This document shows, in pieces, positions 10,301 to 20,620 of a stretch of 21,877 nt of DNA. Position numbers and translations under genes: made by a program. Location: positions 1 through 21,877 of the forward strand of contig QUTJ01031817.1 of assembly GCA_003573635.1 (NCBI GenBank). The letters run 5' to 3'. This stretch comes from Goniomonas avonlea. Its lineage: Eukaryota; Cryptophyceae; Goniomonadida; Goniomonadaceae. Every line of letters starts with the position of its first letter. Position 1 is the first letter of the stretch. The notes beneath the pieces are model-generated. The model was given only the letters and a program-made list of their open reading frames with translations, did no database searches and was not told where the DNA came from.

Positions 10301-11307
10301 CCTCTATCACAGGAAACGAGTGTGTCCCGAAGACACGTGGAAGGATGGCAAGGTTAATCTCGGGCACCACCCTTACGCCTCTCAACTTGGCGTATGACAC
10401 GTACTCCTGAAAACACTGTCATGCCTTGTGCAAGATCGGCTCTGAACGTCCAATCAGTTGTCAAATTTACCTTGAGGCTCGCCATCGAGTGACCATGGTT
10501 GATATTAACTGGCCGTATTGCAAGGCTGCCAAAAGTGTCAAACAATTGTGGCTTGGCAAGGTATTACTACCTTTCAAAGCGGAGCCCATCTGATCCAGTG
10601 AGATGCCAGTGTAACACGTTCATTTTGTTCTGCAGCGGTGTGAGGAAACTCTGGCGGATTCGACACTGGTGACCTGTGCCATCGTGTCGACAATTTGTTT
10701 GACGTCAAAGTCGGGGTGCACCCATTCCACAGACATTCCGCGGTGCTGTGAGGTAGATAAGAGCCGGAAGCACTGAGATCAGGCCACTCACCTCAAACCG
10801 CGGGCTATCCTCGATGGTGAACGGAACGTGCAGCACGGCCAGTGAGTTTAACTCGTCGGGACCAATCATTTGCGAAAAAGTCTCAAGTGCATGAATTGCA
10901 CCATACAGCGTCACAGCGACGATGTCGCAGGATGATTGTGATTGTACTGAGAGCAGATAGCGCTCCTGGGTACTTGGCCCCAGACGTTCATCCGGATCAG
11001 CAACACGTACAACACACTTTGACAATGTACCATTTGAGTCTAAATTAAGGCGATGCGAACTAAATATAATATTGTGATACCGTTCGAACGCTGCTCGAAG
11101 AACGGCACTGCAGAAACCAATGTCGGCGCAATCGAACGTGAAGTCAGCAGCCAACGAGATATTGCTGACTCCCGCAACCCCAAAAGTGGGCTCAGGCCAA
11201 ACTGTGAGGTTTCTATGTTGCGCTTCTGACATGCAACTCCACACACACAAGAGGGCCACGAGCACTGTCCCGGTATGTCGCTTTGGGTCATTGTGCCACC
11301 CTGCCAT
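7016..11307 (-). CDS. Secreted GH20 beta-hexosaminidase-like pseudoenzyme
   Basis: Fourteen exons in transcript order: 11307-10792, 10745-10674, 10629-10571, 10525-10471, 10406-10302, 10190-10063, 9666-9455, 9236-9181, 8941-8772, 8498-8312, 8189-8064, 7898-7785, 7648-7583, 7330-7016. Total 2181 nt, 726 residues, phase kept throughout. A signal peptide covers about residues 1-29. GH20 landmarks in order: WPEP; ETFSQMI; DSPRF then HRG (about 168-175); LHWHLT (202-207); YAKLRGVRVVPEIN (239-252); CGG...YDHL; CLEKHP...YFLERL; LYAVEA; DETMW; AVAERLWS (540-547); HACRMSQRG (564-572). The family removes terminal hexosamines from glycans. Here the catalytic His-x-Gly-Gly-Asp-Glu is replaced by YFSSQP (303-308), the Asp of HWHxTD is Gly208, and the PGH and MWGE motifs are gone, so catalysis is unlikely. 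A coiled coil (about 601-690) and a five-cysteine ladder (694-706) follow. Exon 8 and the start of exon 9 are the least certain. Confidence 0.87.
8987..9118. repeat. Degenerate CACCCGTCATGCAAAA repeat in a GH20 intron
   Basis: About seven imperfect copies of a roughly 18-nt unit (cacccgtcatgcaaaat and variants such as cacccggcatgcaaag) lie back to back. In the gene model they fall in the intron between exons 8 and 9 of the minus-strand GH20 gene (8942-9180). Confidence 0.65.
9338..9360. repeat. (GT)n microsatellite
   Basis: About eleven uninterrupted GT dinucleotides lie in the intron between GH20 exons 7 and 8. Confidence 0.9.
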
Positions 11308-11405
11308 CTCGAATCAAAGATTTTTTTCTCAATCCAAACCTCTGCTGATTGCTTCGCTGAAGAGTCGATTAGAGCCCTATTGGATATTTTACAGCGTGTG
11401 CCATG

Positions 11406-11413
11406 ATATATAT
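11406..11413 (-). promoter_or_regulatory. Possible TATA box of the GH20 gene
   Basis: ATATATAT lies about 98 bases upstream of the ATG at 11307, in a region that otherwise looks non-coding. Position and sequence fit a TATA element, but no start site can be seen directly. Confidence 0.3.
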
Positions 11414-11591
11414 GCGGTTGCCTGAAACGAAGGCAACCCCAACCACCTGTTACCAATGGGGAGAAGGCATGGCCAACGTTGTGTCCGACGCGACCCGAAG
11501 GCATGGCCACCTTTGGTTTTCACTCGGACGGACGGACGGACACTCAGCGGCTCCCAACTTGAGTGACGTTGAGTCCCAAGATCCCTGTGGG

Positions 11592-11730
11592 CACTAGCGT
11601 TGAGGGAAATGGGTTTCACTCCCACCAAATTGGTGCCAAGCAAAGGCGATTCAAGAAGAAAAGAGTATCTCAGCTGTACTCTAAACGGCGTGCACCAATT
11701 GGTGGCGAAATTGCCAGAAGTACAAGCACA
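11592..11730. repeat. Dispersed-repeat copy with CACTAGCGTTGAGGG terminus
   Basis: CACTAGCGTTGAGGGAAAT at 11592-11610 matches, in reverse complement, the core at 692-709 and resembles the arms of the inverted-repeat block at 456 and 834. Just inside it, caccaaattggtg (about 11624) and caccaattggtg (about 11693) form a further inverted pair. It is probably a short non-autonomous element or a fragment of one. The right end is not resolved. Confidence 0.4.
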
Positions 11731-12135
11731 GGTCAAAACAAGTACACAAGTGCAGTTACAATTGCCCACTGAGAACACATGGGTCCCCGGCTGCTGCGAC
11801 TGCCCATAAATCTGTTCCTGACTGAATAAATATTGGCATAGTTGGGGCATCAAGGGGAGTCTGCCGAGGCATCCTCACGCAGACGCAAGAGCTGTGATGG
11901 CAACAGCATAGGTCAAAATCGCCAGCACCCTGCGACCGCGAGATTTTTAGCACGCAAGATCACTTAAGGGTCACTGGCTGCAGCGTTGGGCTCAGACTGC
12001 CTTGGCTCTCGTCCAAATGTGGGCAAGCTCTGACTCAAGTTAGGTGCTGAACGCCGAGCGACCAGCCAAACCCAACTCGACTGTCGGGGCAGAAGAAGCA
12101 AGAGTCCCAACTGGTGGAGACGCTCCAATGAGCAG

Positions 12136-12352
12136 TTACGGTTCCGATTCGAGTTCCATCTCGGAGTTGGCCTCCATCTCAATGGACTGCACAACAGAAT
12201 AGTCACCCCACAGCGTTTGATCAGATGCCCGGCCTCCATACACACCGCTGGTTTTGAACACCAATGACTTCACCTGCAGGGAGAGTGTCAGGCACCACAC
12301 AGACATGACAAAACATGAGACAGGGACAGCAAAGGGGTGGGGTTAGGGTGAG

Positions 12353-12386
<34 letters not shown>

Positions 12387-15300
12387 GAGAGAGAGGGAGG
12401 GAGGGAGAGCGGCAGTGCTGCTGACGCATGGCATCAGGGAAGACTGTCTTTGATTCGTGATCTTCATTCGACTGTATGTGTGAGAGCATCCTTTCTAATC
12501 ACAATGCGTTAGAAATCTCGTACCTTGGCAACACCGCGCGTGACCCAGCCCCGTAACCTAGCACCAGCACCGCCCCCACCAGCAACACCATACCCTGGCC
12601 CTCGGCCCTCCACAGATTTTGCAGAGAAGAAGCACCGTCCACACACCAGACTGTTTTGATTGTCAGCACACAAGGACAGACGAGGACAACAAGTGCACGT
12701 TTGAACTCATGCAGGAGGAGAGTGAGGGGGGGGGGAAGATGGGGGAGGGAGGGAGGGGGAGGAGAGGAGAGCGGACGGCGGCAGCAACGCGTGACCCACC
12801 TGAGGATAAGAAAACCGAGGGCAACGAGATATGCCAGCGTGAGGTACAGGGTACCATGTCTCTGAGAGCCATTTGGCCGTTCAGGTCCAAAGATGTCTGT
12901 GACCCCAGGTGGCCACGGGCGCATGTCTGTGGGGATGGTAAGCGCACCACTCGTGCCGGTGCCACCACGCGGGCGAACACAACCAACCATGCGCAAACAG
13001 ACAGAAGAGACACACAAACAACATCCAACCACAGCCAAGCATCAACAGAGCACCGCAACCGATTTAGAAGCCCCCAGTTGCAATATGTGACGTGAATAGA
13101 ACACAACTCAACCAAACCGGAGATGCCAGATCAATAGCTAGCAAACACTCGGGAAACCAGGTAACAAAACACTCGGGAAACCAGGAAACAATTAGGGGAC
13201 CTAATCTGAGCAACAAGAGAGGGGGGGCCCAAACTGTCCAGGGGAGCAGCTACTCACCAGCGTATGAGAAGTTAAGTGAGCTGACCACTGGCGAGGTGTG
13301 GTTGAGCACCCGAACCGTGACAGGATGGTTGACATACAAGTCTGAAGCCTGTTATCGGCGTCAGTGCCAGGTTAAGCCAAGCCACTTGCAGCAAAAACTC
13401 GGAAAGCGCACAGATCGATTGCCACATGTGAAAATGGGAACTGTTTCTCCGCTGAAACACGAGGCAGCACCTTAGGAGTTAGACACTCCATCGACGAGTG
13501 AGACACCCACTTCGTCGCAACGCACGAGGTCATCCCGACAAAGGCGACAGGCGAGGAATCCTGGGGAGGTTGAGTGAGTTTGCAATGTTTCCCACTGTCA
13601 TTTCCACTTGTGCCTAGTGTTCCGTAGCTTGCTTGTGCCCCTACTCACTTGCCTCGACTGTTTCATGTTACTTCCCCATGCTATCATGGCGAGGTGTGGA
13701 GATGAAACCGAGCGGCCGAGGCCGTAAACAGCTCCAAGAGCGAAAGACTCTGTGTTTGGGAGATCGAGAATGGCAATCACCTCTGGCCCGAAGCCACTTC
13801 CCTCAATCGTGAGAGCTGTGGAGCCAACCACCGGGCCCCGTGCAGGGTCCACACTGTCCACAACAGGACCGGCATACTCCAGTTCCCGTTGCTGGTTGGC
13901 AGGGGAGGATTGTCCTGCAACCACCGCGCGCACGCTCAACACCGACCCAGAGCCAGAGTAACGAGGGACGACACAAATAAGCTCGTTGTCGCTCTCGTAG
14001 TACGTCTTGGTGCACTGCGATGATCGTAAGTGATGCCACTCACACTGGGTGCCACCAAGGATCAAGCACACCAGCCATAATCATCAACCATGACAACAAC
14101 TAAAAAACAAAAAAATCGTTGACAACAACAACACAATACGCACAGGTGAAGACCCAACGTAGGCAACGGGATCCGAGTCCTCCTGCCCGAAGTCGTGTCC
14201 TGACAGTGTGATTGCCACGCCGCCGAACAGAGGAGCCACTGAGGGAGCGATGGAGGTGATGGCAGGAGCGTTGTACGAGAACAGACCGTACCCACGCCAC
14301 ACCTCGTGCTCGATGTGCACCTCCACATTCAAATCACCCCCAACACCTGAGAACGATTGGGTTAATAGTCACACAAGTATTAACCCAATCGACGAACGCA
14401 GTGAGGGTGAGAGTGCAGTGTGTGAGGGAGTGCATCGGGAGTGAGAGCGCAGTCAAGGTGAGCGAGTGCAGTGGGTGGGAGAATGTAGTGGGTTTGGAGT
14501 GCAGTGGGAGTGAGAGCGCAATGAAAGCGAGAGAGTCGAGTGAGGGTGAGAGTGCGGTGGGAGTGGAGTGAGGGCGAGAGAGTGCAGTGGGAGTGAGCGA
14601 GAGTGAGTGAGGGTGAGAGAGAGTATGCAGTGCGGAAAAGAACAACCAACCTGGAGGAACCAGGCACCCGATTTCGCGGGCGTTGATCCAGGTGGTTGAG
14701 TTGCAGGGCACGTCATTCACGAGGGCTCGCAGCGCTTCCTCATCATCACTAGCCGGTTTTGCCCCGAATGACTCGGCGCGGAACGTCAGGTCGACGAGTC
14801 CGGACGTGGGTGCATGCGAGGGAGTCACCTGGTGGAGGCTCCGTGTCAGACGAGATGCCGACTGTGGCTGGATGAGGAGCCTCGCTGGTATAAGTTGGGA
14901 AACAATTCAAGAAAATCACACAACCTCGGAAATGGAATATGTTCGCGAGGAGTCGGCACAAGCAAGTCAGCGCATGGGGTAAACCACAGTGTGGCCAGCC
15001 AACAATGCTTGATCATATCTAAGCGATATCTAAGATCCTATCAGAGCTCCTCGTGCCTACATCAAAGGAATCAGCTCTAATCTGCTGACAGCACCGCACG
15101 CGTAAATATTCGCAAGGAACCGGCCTTCGCGCAGGAGGGGGCACCAGTGCCTCTGAGATATGGTCATGCATTGTTGGTGGCAACACTGTGATTTGCTATG
15201 ACCAGCGCACTACCAAGTCAAGGTGCACACCTCATTGATGGCCAAGCCCTCAAAGGAGTAACGCCCGACACCAGAGTAAGCCTTTGAGTGAGACTCCACG

Positions 15301-16923
15301 CCGCCGACTTCGACCGTGACGGCTTGGTTGACCCCCTCACCGGCGGGAGCCACGCATGACACAGACGTGCTGGACACCCACACAGTGCGGGTGCATTTGG
15401 TGTCTCCAACAGAGGCTACAGGGTTGCCGACGTCGCGTCCACCAAAGTTACTTCCAGTGATGGTGATCATGATTCCGCCTTGCATTGGACCGCGGATCGG
15501 GTGGACGGTTGCGACAGTGGGGACGTCGTAGGAGAAGTAGAGAGACGCCGCCGCAGACGACGCAAGCACTTCGTCACCCACAGCCACAGACAGCGGGCGG
15601 TTTTGACCAACTCCGCGAGGTACAACACACGAGATCGCGGTGGGGGAAACCCACGTGCTCACGTCACAGTTTGTGCTGCCGATGGTGATGACAAGCTGCT
15701 GGTTGCCAGTCGGTTCCTCGAATCCCTGGAGGGTCGGCGTCAGGAATAAACAGTCCAGGGAAAATCGCTTGTTGTGGACGTGAAAATAATACATCAGAGC
15801 TGCAATTCACACCCAGGCACAAGGTGACGACACACAGGATCACACCGACACACTGGATCACACGGACACACAGCGCACTCGGGGGCGAACAGCACCTTCC
15901 CAGAGATCTGCAACACGGCACCTCCGTTAGGTGGGCAGTGATCGGGTGTGACACCGGTGAAGGAGGCGCGAGTCGGTGCGACCAGGTACTCAAAGGTTGC
16001 GCCGTGGCCTCTTTGACCGTCAACTTCGACGGTGATGGGGACCGTGGTTGTACCAGGAGACACTGCTGGTGTGACACAAACAGCACCGGCATCAGAGGTC
16101 CACTGCGATACACACATGAGCATGATCGATCTGGCATTTTGTGTGATGGTGAGGAGGCGCGAGTCAGCGCAACAAGGGACTCAAGCTGTCTCGGTGATCA
16201 CTGCCGCTACTTCATGCGACTGACAGCTTGGCCTCGCCTTGTCCACGCCACTCCACTGAGCATGCCCCCCCCCCCCCCCCCTACGTCCCTCCCCCTCCGT
16301 GTGCATGCGACTCCGCTCCAGCTGGTTGAGCACGAGAGGTGAAATGGAGTGTGGGAGCCATGATGCGGGAATGGACAAGGATAACAAGCAGCAGGGGCAG
16401 TGAGCCCAGGACGACAAGGACGACAAGTGCGGCGACAAGGACGGCAACGGCGACCAAGGAAGACAAGTGTGGCGGCAAGGGCGCCAAGGACGACAAGTGC
16501 AACGACAAGGAGAACAGGTGCAGCGGTGCAGCAAGACACAGACCTTGGATTCCTCACACGCAGTTTCCCCCATGTAAATCGTTGGCTCGGAGTCGACAAA
16601 ACCGAAATTAGAACCCATAAGCAACACTTTGGCACCACCAGTTGCCTGCCCCTTGCTAGGCAGCACCTGGTCGACCACCGGAGCTGCGGGTCGCTGCTCA
16701 GAAAGTTCCAACAATCGTAGGTGTGTGTCCGTATCTTTGTGTGGACGTTCGCCAATAGGCTGTTGCTGCACCCGGAGAAATACAACCAAAGAGTTGGCAA
16801 CAACAGTCGAATTGTGGCATGAACTCTTCATCAAAAAGATCTGAAAGAAAGTGAAACAGAAAAATACGTTGGCCTCAAGACAAGTTGGTGGCAGGGCAGA
16901 GACATTTGAGTGAGTGTCGAGGC

Positions 16924-16963
<40 letters not shown>

Positions 16964-19900
16964 CCCCCCTCTTCATCTTCTCGCTCCTCTCTCACCATCA
17001 TAGGAGAACCCTTCGACCCCCCCTGTCTTGACCTTGACCTTCCCGTCCACAAGGATGGCCACAGAGTGGGCTGCACCGACGCCTGGAGGGGTCACACACA
17101 GCGCTGACGTCATGCTTGCCCACTCAGAGTCCAGGCATTCCAGCCCACCAATCTGTCAGAATGCGTGAGGCACGTGCCTTGGGAAAAACGCCGTTCGGGT
17201 GACTGAGATCAGTGCAAAGTTACGGGCCATTTCTGGGAGGAGAGAGGGTTGAGAGGGGCAGCCAGTCTTCGTCTCTATGGTGCTTGACATTTATCTACCC
17301 CCCGCCCCCTCCCCATTTCGCTGGTTCTCCCCGTTGTCAGGGTGATGCCCACTGAACCCATACACGCCAGTCCCACAGTTCCAGCAAACGTCGATCGTCG
17401 CTTAAACTCCCAGTTAAAACGACCCCCAGTACCCAATCGTTCGGTCACTCAAAAAAAAGACTCACCTCAACGGCGAGATTTGAGCCCGAGAGCCCAAAGT
17501 CTGATCCAGTGATCGTGACAGTGGTGCCACCCACGGTCGGACCGTGGTCGGTTGACAGCTTCATGATTCGAGGGCCGGAAAAGGAGTAGTAAGGATGGTC
17601 TGGAGACGTCTGTCCACCAACCACGAGGTTGATCTGCTCCGTCCCCTCCCCAATCGGTGTGGCGAGTGTAATGTGCGTCTCCGAGACCCTCAGAATCTGG
17701 AAACAGCGACTCAGTCTTGGCGTGCGTGTCTTCAAGGGAAACATGACACGCGGCAAACCCCACCAAAGAAGGACAACAGGAGACCAAACACCACAACCCA
17801 CCGTGCACGGGCGCGTCCCGAAGAGAGCGGACACTTTGTTTTTCTGCTCCCCGAAATTTGTGCCCTTGACCGTGATGAGCTGGCCCCCCTCAGGCCGTCC
17901 ATGGGACGGAGACAGTGACTCAATCTTAGGTGCGGAGTAGTCGAACATGGCCTCGGGATTGTGCGCTGCACTCTGCTGACCACCGACCTTGACCCTGACC
18001 TGGATCTCGGTCCCAACGCCGGGAGGTACGATGCAAGAAGCGCCAGTGTTGGAGCTCCAGTGCGTTTGCATGCACATGGTCTCGCCCACGTAGGCGTCCA
18101 GTGCGCCCATATGCGTGCCAAAGTTGTTGCCGCTAATGGTCAAGGAAAAACCGCCGCTGGTCGGGCCTCGGAGAGGGGAGATGGAGGTGATAGAAGGACC
18201 TGGGAGGTGTGTGATCGATGAGTGATGGTGGGATGCGATTGGCTGGTGTGCTCTCCTCTCCCACCCCAGCCACCTCACTCGCTCTCCCAACAAGGTCCTG
18301 AAATTCTTGCCATGCTCGCTTCTTGCTTCATGACTCATTCCACCAATCCTGAACAGGCTGGCCAAGCGGCCAGGGTAACAAGAGCTTCACAAGGCCCGAC
18401 ATGGGAGCTAGCGGTGTCGCACATGACACGCTCTCCACGAGCAGAGCAAGGAGGGGCGCACCGTCGTAAGAGAAAACAACAGATTCGTCGCCAGCCTCTG
18501 ATGCGGCGCCGGCGACCCGAACCTCAACCTGCAACGGGCAATCAGTGGCGACAATGCAGCACAAACGACAGTACAATGTCAACTCCTGCAGACAAACGAT
18601 CTGTGGCGACAATGCAGCACCGACGGCAGTACAACGTCAACTCCTGAAGCCAGTCGACGTCGACTCATGCAGTACATCTGTGAACCCAACCAACCAGCCC
18701 AAAGAAAAGAATACAGACTCACGGGGTTGCCACGGCCGCGGCCAGCTGGTGTGAGGCAGCGGAGAGATGAATCAGATTTCCAATGTACTGTGGTGCAGAG
18801 CTTGCCCCCGACCAGACCAATGGGCTCTGAGAGCAGGGTTAATCAAAGATTAGAGGGTCGCAGGGTTACCGTTGTCAGTGTGACCAAAGTTGACACCAAA
18901 TATGGTCAGCTGCGTTGCTCCAGACGCGGGGCCGTTCTCGGGGGAAACACTCGTCACAGATGGTCCTGCACATGTCAGTGGGCAGGAACCATGCGATGGG
19001 TTCACACACCGTCGTAGGTGAAATGTGACTCCGGGCTTTCCTTGCTGCCCTCGCCCAACACCATGATGCGCACATTTCGATTTCCCCCCATGCCACTGGA
19101 GACATCACAAACCATGGTGCTGTCCGAGATCCAAGTGGTCGGGTTGCAAGCGCTGTCCCCGACCTAGCTTGATCTGAGTCTGACATACCAAACACCGGAT
19201 ATGAACAACGCACCGACATCTGGGGACGACTATCTGTTGGACCAAAATTGCGACCAAACGCAGTGACTGAGATGTGCCCAGATGTGGGACCGTGGGTCGG
19301 CGCGAGTGCAGTGATGTCAGGAGCTGCGGTTGAAAAAGTAAATACCCCCAAAGCAGACAAAGAGGAAGGGAGGATTACGATCAAACTCATAGATGGTGCC
19401 AAACCCCTCTGGACTGCCCTGGCCTTCCACAAACACGCGCACGTCCCCAATGCCCATGCCTGTCAGTGAAGCTCAGATGAACAGATGGCTGAAGCGCAGA
19501 CTTACCCTTAGGGGTCACACAGGTGAGCCGGGTATTAGACAGCCAAATTGTGTCCAAGCACCGCCGTCCACCAATTTTGGCAAGGGGCTTCATATCACTT
19601 GCGCCAAAATTGTCACCAACGATTGTGATGACAGTTTCACCGAGAGTCGGCCCGTTGCCCGGGCGCACTGACTGGACTGAAGGGGCTGTACCAATAGTGA
19701 GGGATCACATCCAATGCCAGAGATATGATACGGACCATCATACTGAAAATGTGCCTGGTCGGTTGGTGGATTTTGGCGGCTGACCCCGTCGTGAACAATC
19801 ATCACTTTGACAGGGTTCTCTGCGCCCACACCGGGCGGGGTCTCACACAAGATCTCTGTAGTTTTGGTGACCACCACCTGGAAATCGTCAGTGGGCAGTG

Positions 19901-20192
19901 TGTGCGGAACAAGAGCACACGTTTTTGCAGTTGTCGGCGGATATCTTGACCATGAGGTCAGCGGAGGTCTTCCCAAAGTTCTTTCCAAGAAGAGTGATAA
20001 TGGTACCACCTTCAGTAGACCCATGCGATGGATGAACAGAATCGATATAGGGAGTTACTGCGCACAAGTGTGAGAAGGTGCACAGACAATCCCCAACGTA
20101 CCAGATTGCTCTTCATTATCCCCACCGTAGGCAGCCACAATAGCCAACAGGTTGACAACCAAAAATACCGCTCTTGCCACTGCGCCCCTCAT
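12136..20192 (-). CDS. Type I membrane protein with about 13 IPT/TIG domains
   Basis: 24 exons in transcript order: 20192-20102, 20057-19921, 19877-19736, 19685-19506, 19459-19379, 19323-19214, 19163-19010, 18965-18870, 18826-18723, 18528-18462, 18199-17802, 17696-17466, 17152-16996, 16683-16544, 16102-15896, 15725-15231, 14861-14651, 14346-14144, 14014-13781, 13451-13386, 13348-13258, 12926-12800, 12650-12524, 12273-12136. Total 3987 nt, 1328 residues, phase kept throughout. A signal peptide (about 1-22) is followed by about 13 IPT/TIG repeats of roughly 90 residues. Most show P.I..V.P..GP..GG..ITI.G.NFG, then C....W.S.T...C..PPGVG, and end in F.YD. A short stalk, one transmembrane helix (about 1224-1246) and an 82-residue tail with an acidic end follow. 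IPT domains are immunoglobulin-like folds found in plexins, Met-type receptors and fibrocystins, so adhesion or ligand binding is likely. No kinase, Sema or G8 domain is present. Exons 17 and 20 are the least certain. Confidence 0.9.
12350..12410. repeat. (GA)n purine tract in the last intron
   Basis: An almost pure GA/GGA purine run, which on the minus-strand transcript is a long CT pyrimidine tract. It lies about 75 bases before the 3' splice site of the last IPT-gene exon and may strengthen that site. Confidence 0.85.
12524..12926 (-). other. Exons 22-23: stalk, transmembrane helix and tail start
   Basis: The hydrophobic stretch LYLTLAYLVALGFLIL ends exon 22 with two leftover bases. Exon 23 starts at 12650 and continues the helix as SLVCG before the basic RCFF segment. 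The continuation in phase across a 149-nt intron, followed by basic residues, fits the stop-transfer rule for a type I membrane protein. An alternative acceptor inside exon 23 would give a second hydrophobic segment, but it has a poorer splice site. Confidence 0.7.
13143..13185. repeat. Direct repeat in an IPT-gene intron
   Basis: Two identical 19-bp copies of aaacactcgggaaaccagg start at 13143 and 13167, a period of 24. They lie in the 12927-13257 intron. Confidence 0.8.
14354..14391. repeat. Perfect 14-bp inverted repeat beside a splice acceptor
   Basis: The arms cgattgggttaata (14354-14367) and tattaacccaatcg (14378-14391) are perfect complements with a 10-base loop. On the minus-strand transcript this hairpin ends only about seven bases before the AG of the 3' splice site that opens exon 18 of the IPT gene (14346), so it overlaps the expected branch-point and pyrimidine region. 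Confidence 0.85.
14395..14640. repeat. Degenerate GTGAGAGTGCAGTGG repeat in an intron
   Basis: The stretch is built from repeats of gtgagag, gagtgcagtggga and close variants. It fills most of the 14347-14650 intron of the IPT gene. Long minus-strand frames here (rich in His, Ser, Leu and Thr) are translations of the repeat. Confidence 0.7.
16265..16281. repeat. Run of 17 cytosines
   Basis: A homopolymer C run lies in the 16103-16543 intron of the IPT gene. Its length is a likely source of sequencing or assembly error, but it does not affect coding sequence in the model. Confidence 0.9.
16380..16525. repeat. Degenerate GGACGACAAGTGCG repeat in an intron
   Basis: Units such as aggacgacaagtgcggcgac, aggaagacaagtgtggcggc and aggacgacaagtgcaacgac recur with irregular spacing. 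The array sits directly downstream (in transcript sense) of exon 14 of the IPT gene. Open frames through it are repeat shadows. Confidence 0.7.
16929..16960. repeat. (CT)n microsatellite
   Basis: About fifteen CT dinucleotides lie in the 16684-16995 intron of the IPT gene, read as GA on the transcript. Confidence 0.9.
18541..18660. repeat. Two-copy repeat of about 57 bp in an intron
   Basis: The sequence gtggcgacaatgcagcac is followed by acggcagtacaacgtcaact or a near variant, and occurs twice, starting near 18546 and 18603. It falls in the 18529-18722 intron of the IPT gene. Confidence 0.75.
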
Positions 20193-20620
20193 GGAACCGT
20201 GATGATGCACAAAGGAGCTCAGAATCAGCAGCTCAGAATGGACGTCTGGCCCGCAGCGCAACCCTTCGCTTTCACCCCCACCTCTTCGCAGGTGTCGCTC
20301 GCGTGTCAACATCAAACGCTTGTGCAAACGCTGTCGATCTATCAAAGCCTTGATAGATAGGTGTATCGCACGTTGGGGAGACCTTGGGCCCTTGGGGAGA
20401 CCGTTGAAATCTTTTCGCCAGTAACTACCGGTAAGTAACTTAGTTACTTTGTCAGTTGTAGACTACCGCCAGTCTACCGGTACTGTAAAGGCCCAGTTTG
20501 TCGTTCATATGTTAGGGCACCAACTTTGACAGCAAGACCCAGCTGATGGCGGCGGCCTACGGGGGGGAGCTTCGGCACCACGAGGCACCCGTCTTAATAC
20601 GGCCAGCTCGGCTGCCCCGA
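20193..20620. promoter_or_regulatory. Bidirectional spacer between divergent secreted-protein genes
   Basis: The start codons of the minus-strand IPT receptor (20192) and the plus-strand IPT-like repeat gene (20621) face away from each other across 428 bp. The spacer contains a perfect 9-bp inverted repeat with a 4-base loop (20337-20358), a duplicated ttggggagacc (20373 and 20392), a 17-bp palindrome aagtaacttagttactt (20433-20449), and two CTACCGG heptamers (20425 and 20474). The heptamer also occurs before the RING-H2 gene. A shared or back-to-back promoter is the natural reading. Confidence 0.6.

Larger units (their letters stand above)
11308..12135. other. Spacer between the two minus-strand genes
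   Basis: The spacer separates the 3' end of the IPT receptor gene from the start codon of the GH20 gene, both on the minus strand. It should hold the 3' UTR of the former and the promoter of the latter. It contains an ATATATAT stretch near 11406 and a dispersed-repeat terminus at 11592. Small frames on both strands have no motifs, and I call no gene. Confidence 0.55.

Noticed and set aside
10542-10570. Two in-frame stops between GH20 exons 3 and 4 that first looked like a broken gene
   Set aside because: A 49-nt GT-AG intron (10526-10570) removes them and restores the GH20 frame in phase, so no disruption is needed.
12499-12640. Possible second transmembrane segment (MVLLVGAVLVLGYG) near the IPT gene C-terminus
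   Set aside because: It needs an acceptor with a poor pyrimidine context. The alternative acceptor at 12650 continues the first helix and gives a phase-consistent tail that reaches a clean stop.
14334-14667. Leu/Thr/His/Ser-rich minus-strand frames
   Set aside because: They translate the degenerate intronic repeat at 14395-14640. Only the part upstream of 14651 is exon sequence.
16281-16611. Frames on both strands encoding Lys/Asp/Gly- or Val/Leu-rich peptides
   Set aside because: They arise from the intronic GGACGACAAG repeat and end inside it. The IPT exons on either side join in phase without them.
20055-20345. Upstream start of the IPT gene at 20345, extending the N-terminus by about 50 residues
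   Set aside because: The extension is Arg/His-rich and would bury the signal peptide that begins at the methionine at 20192.
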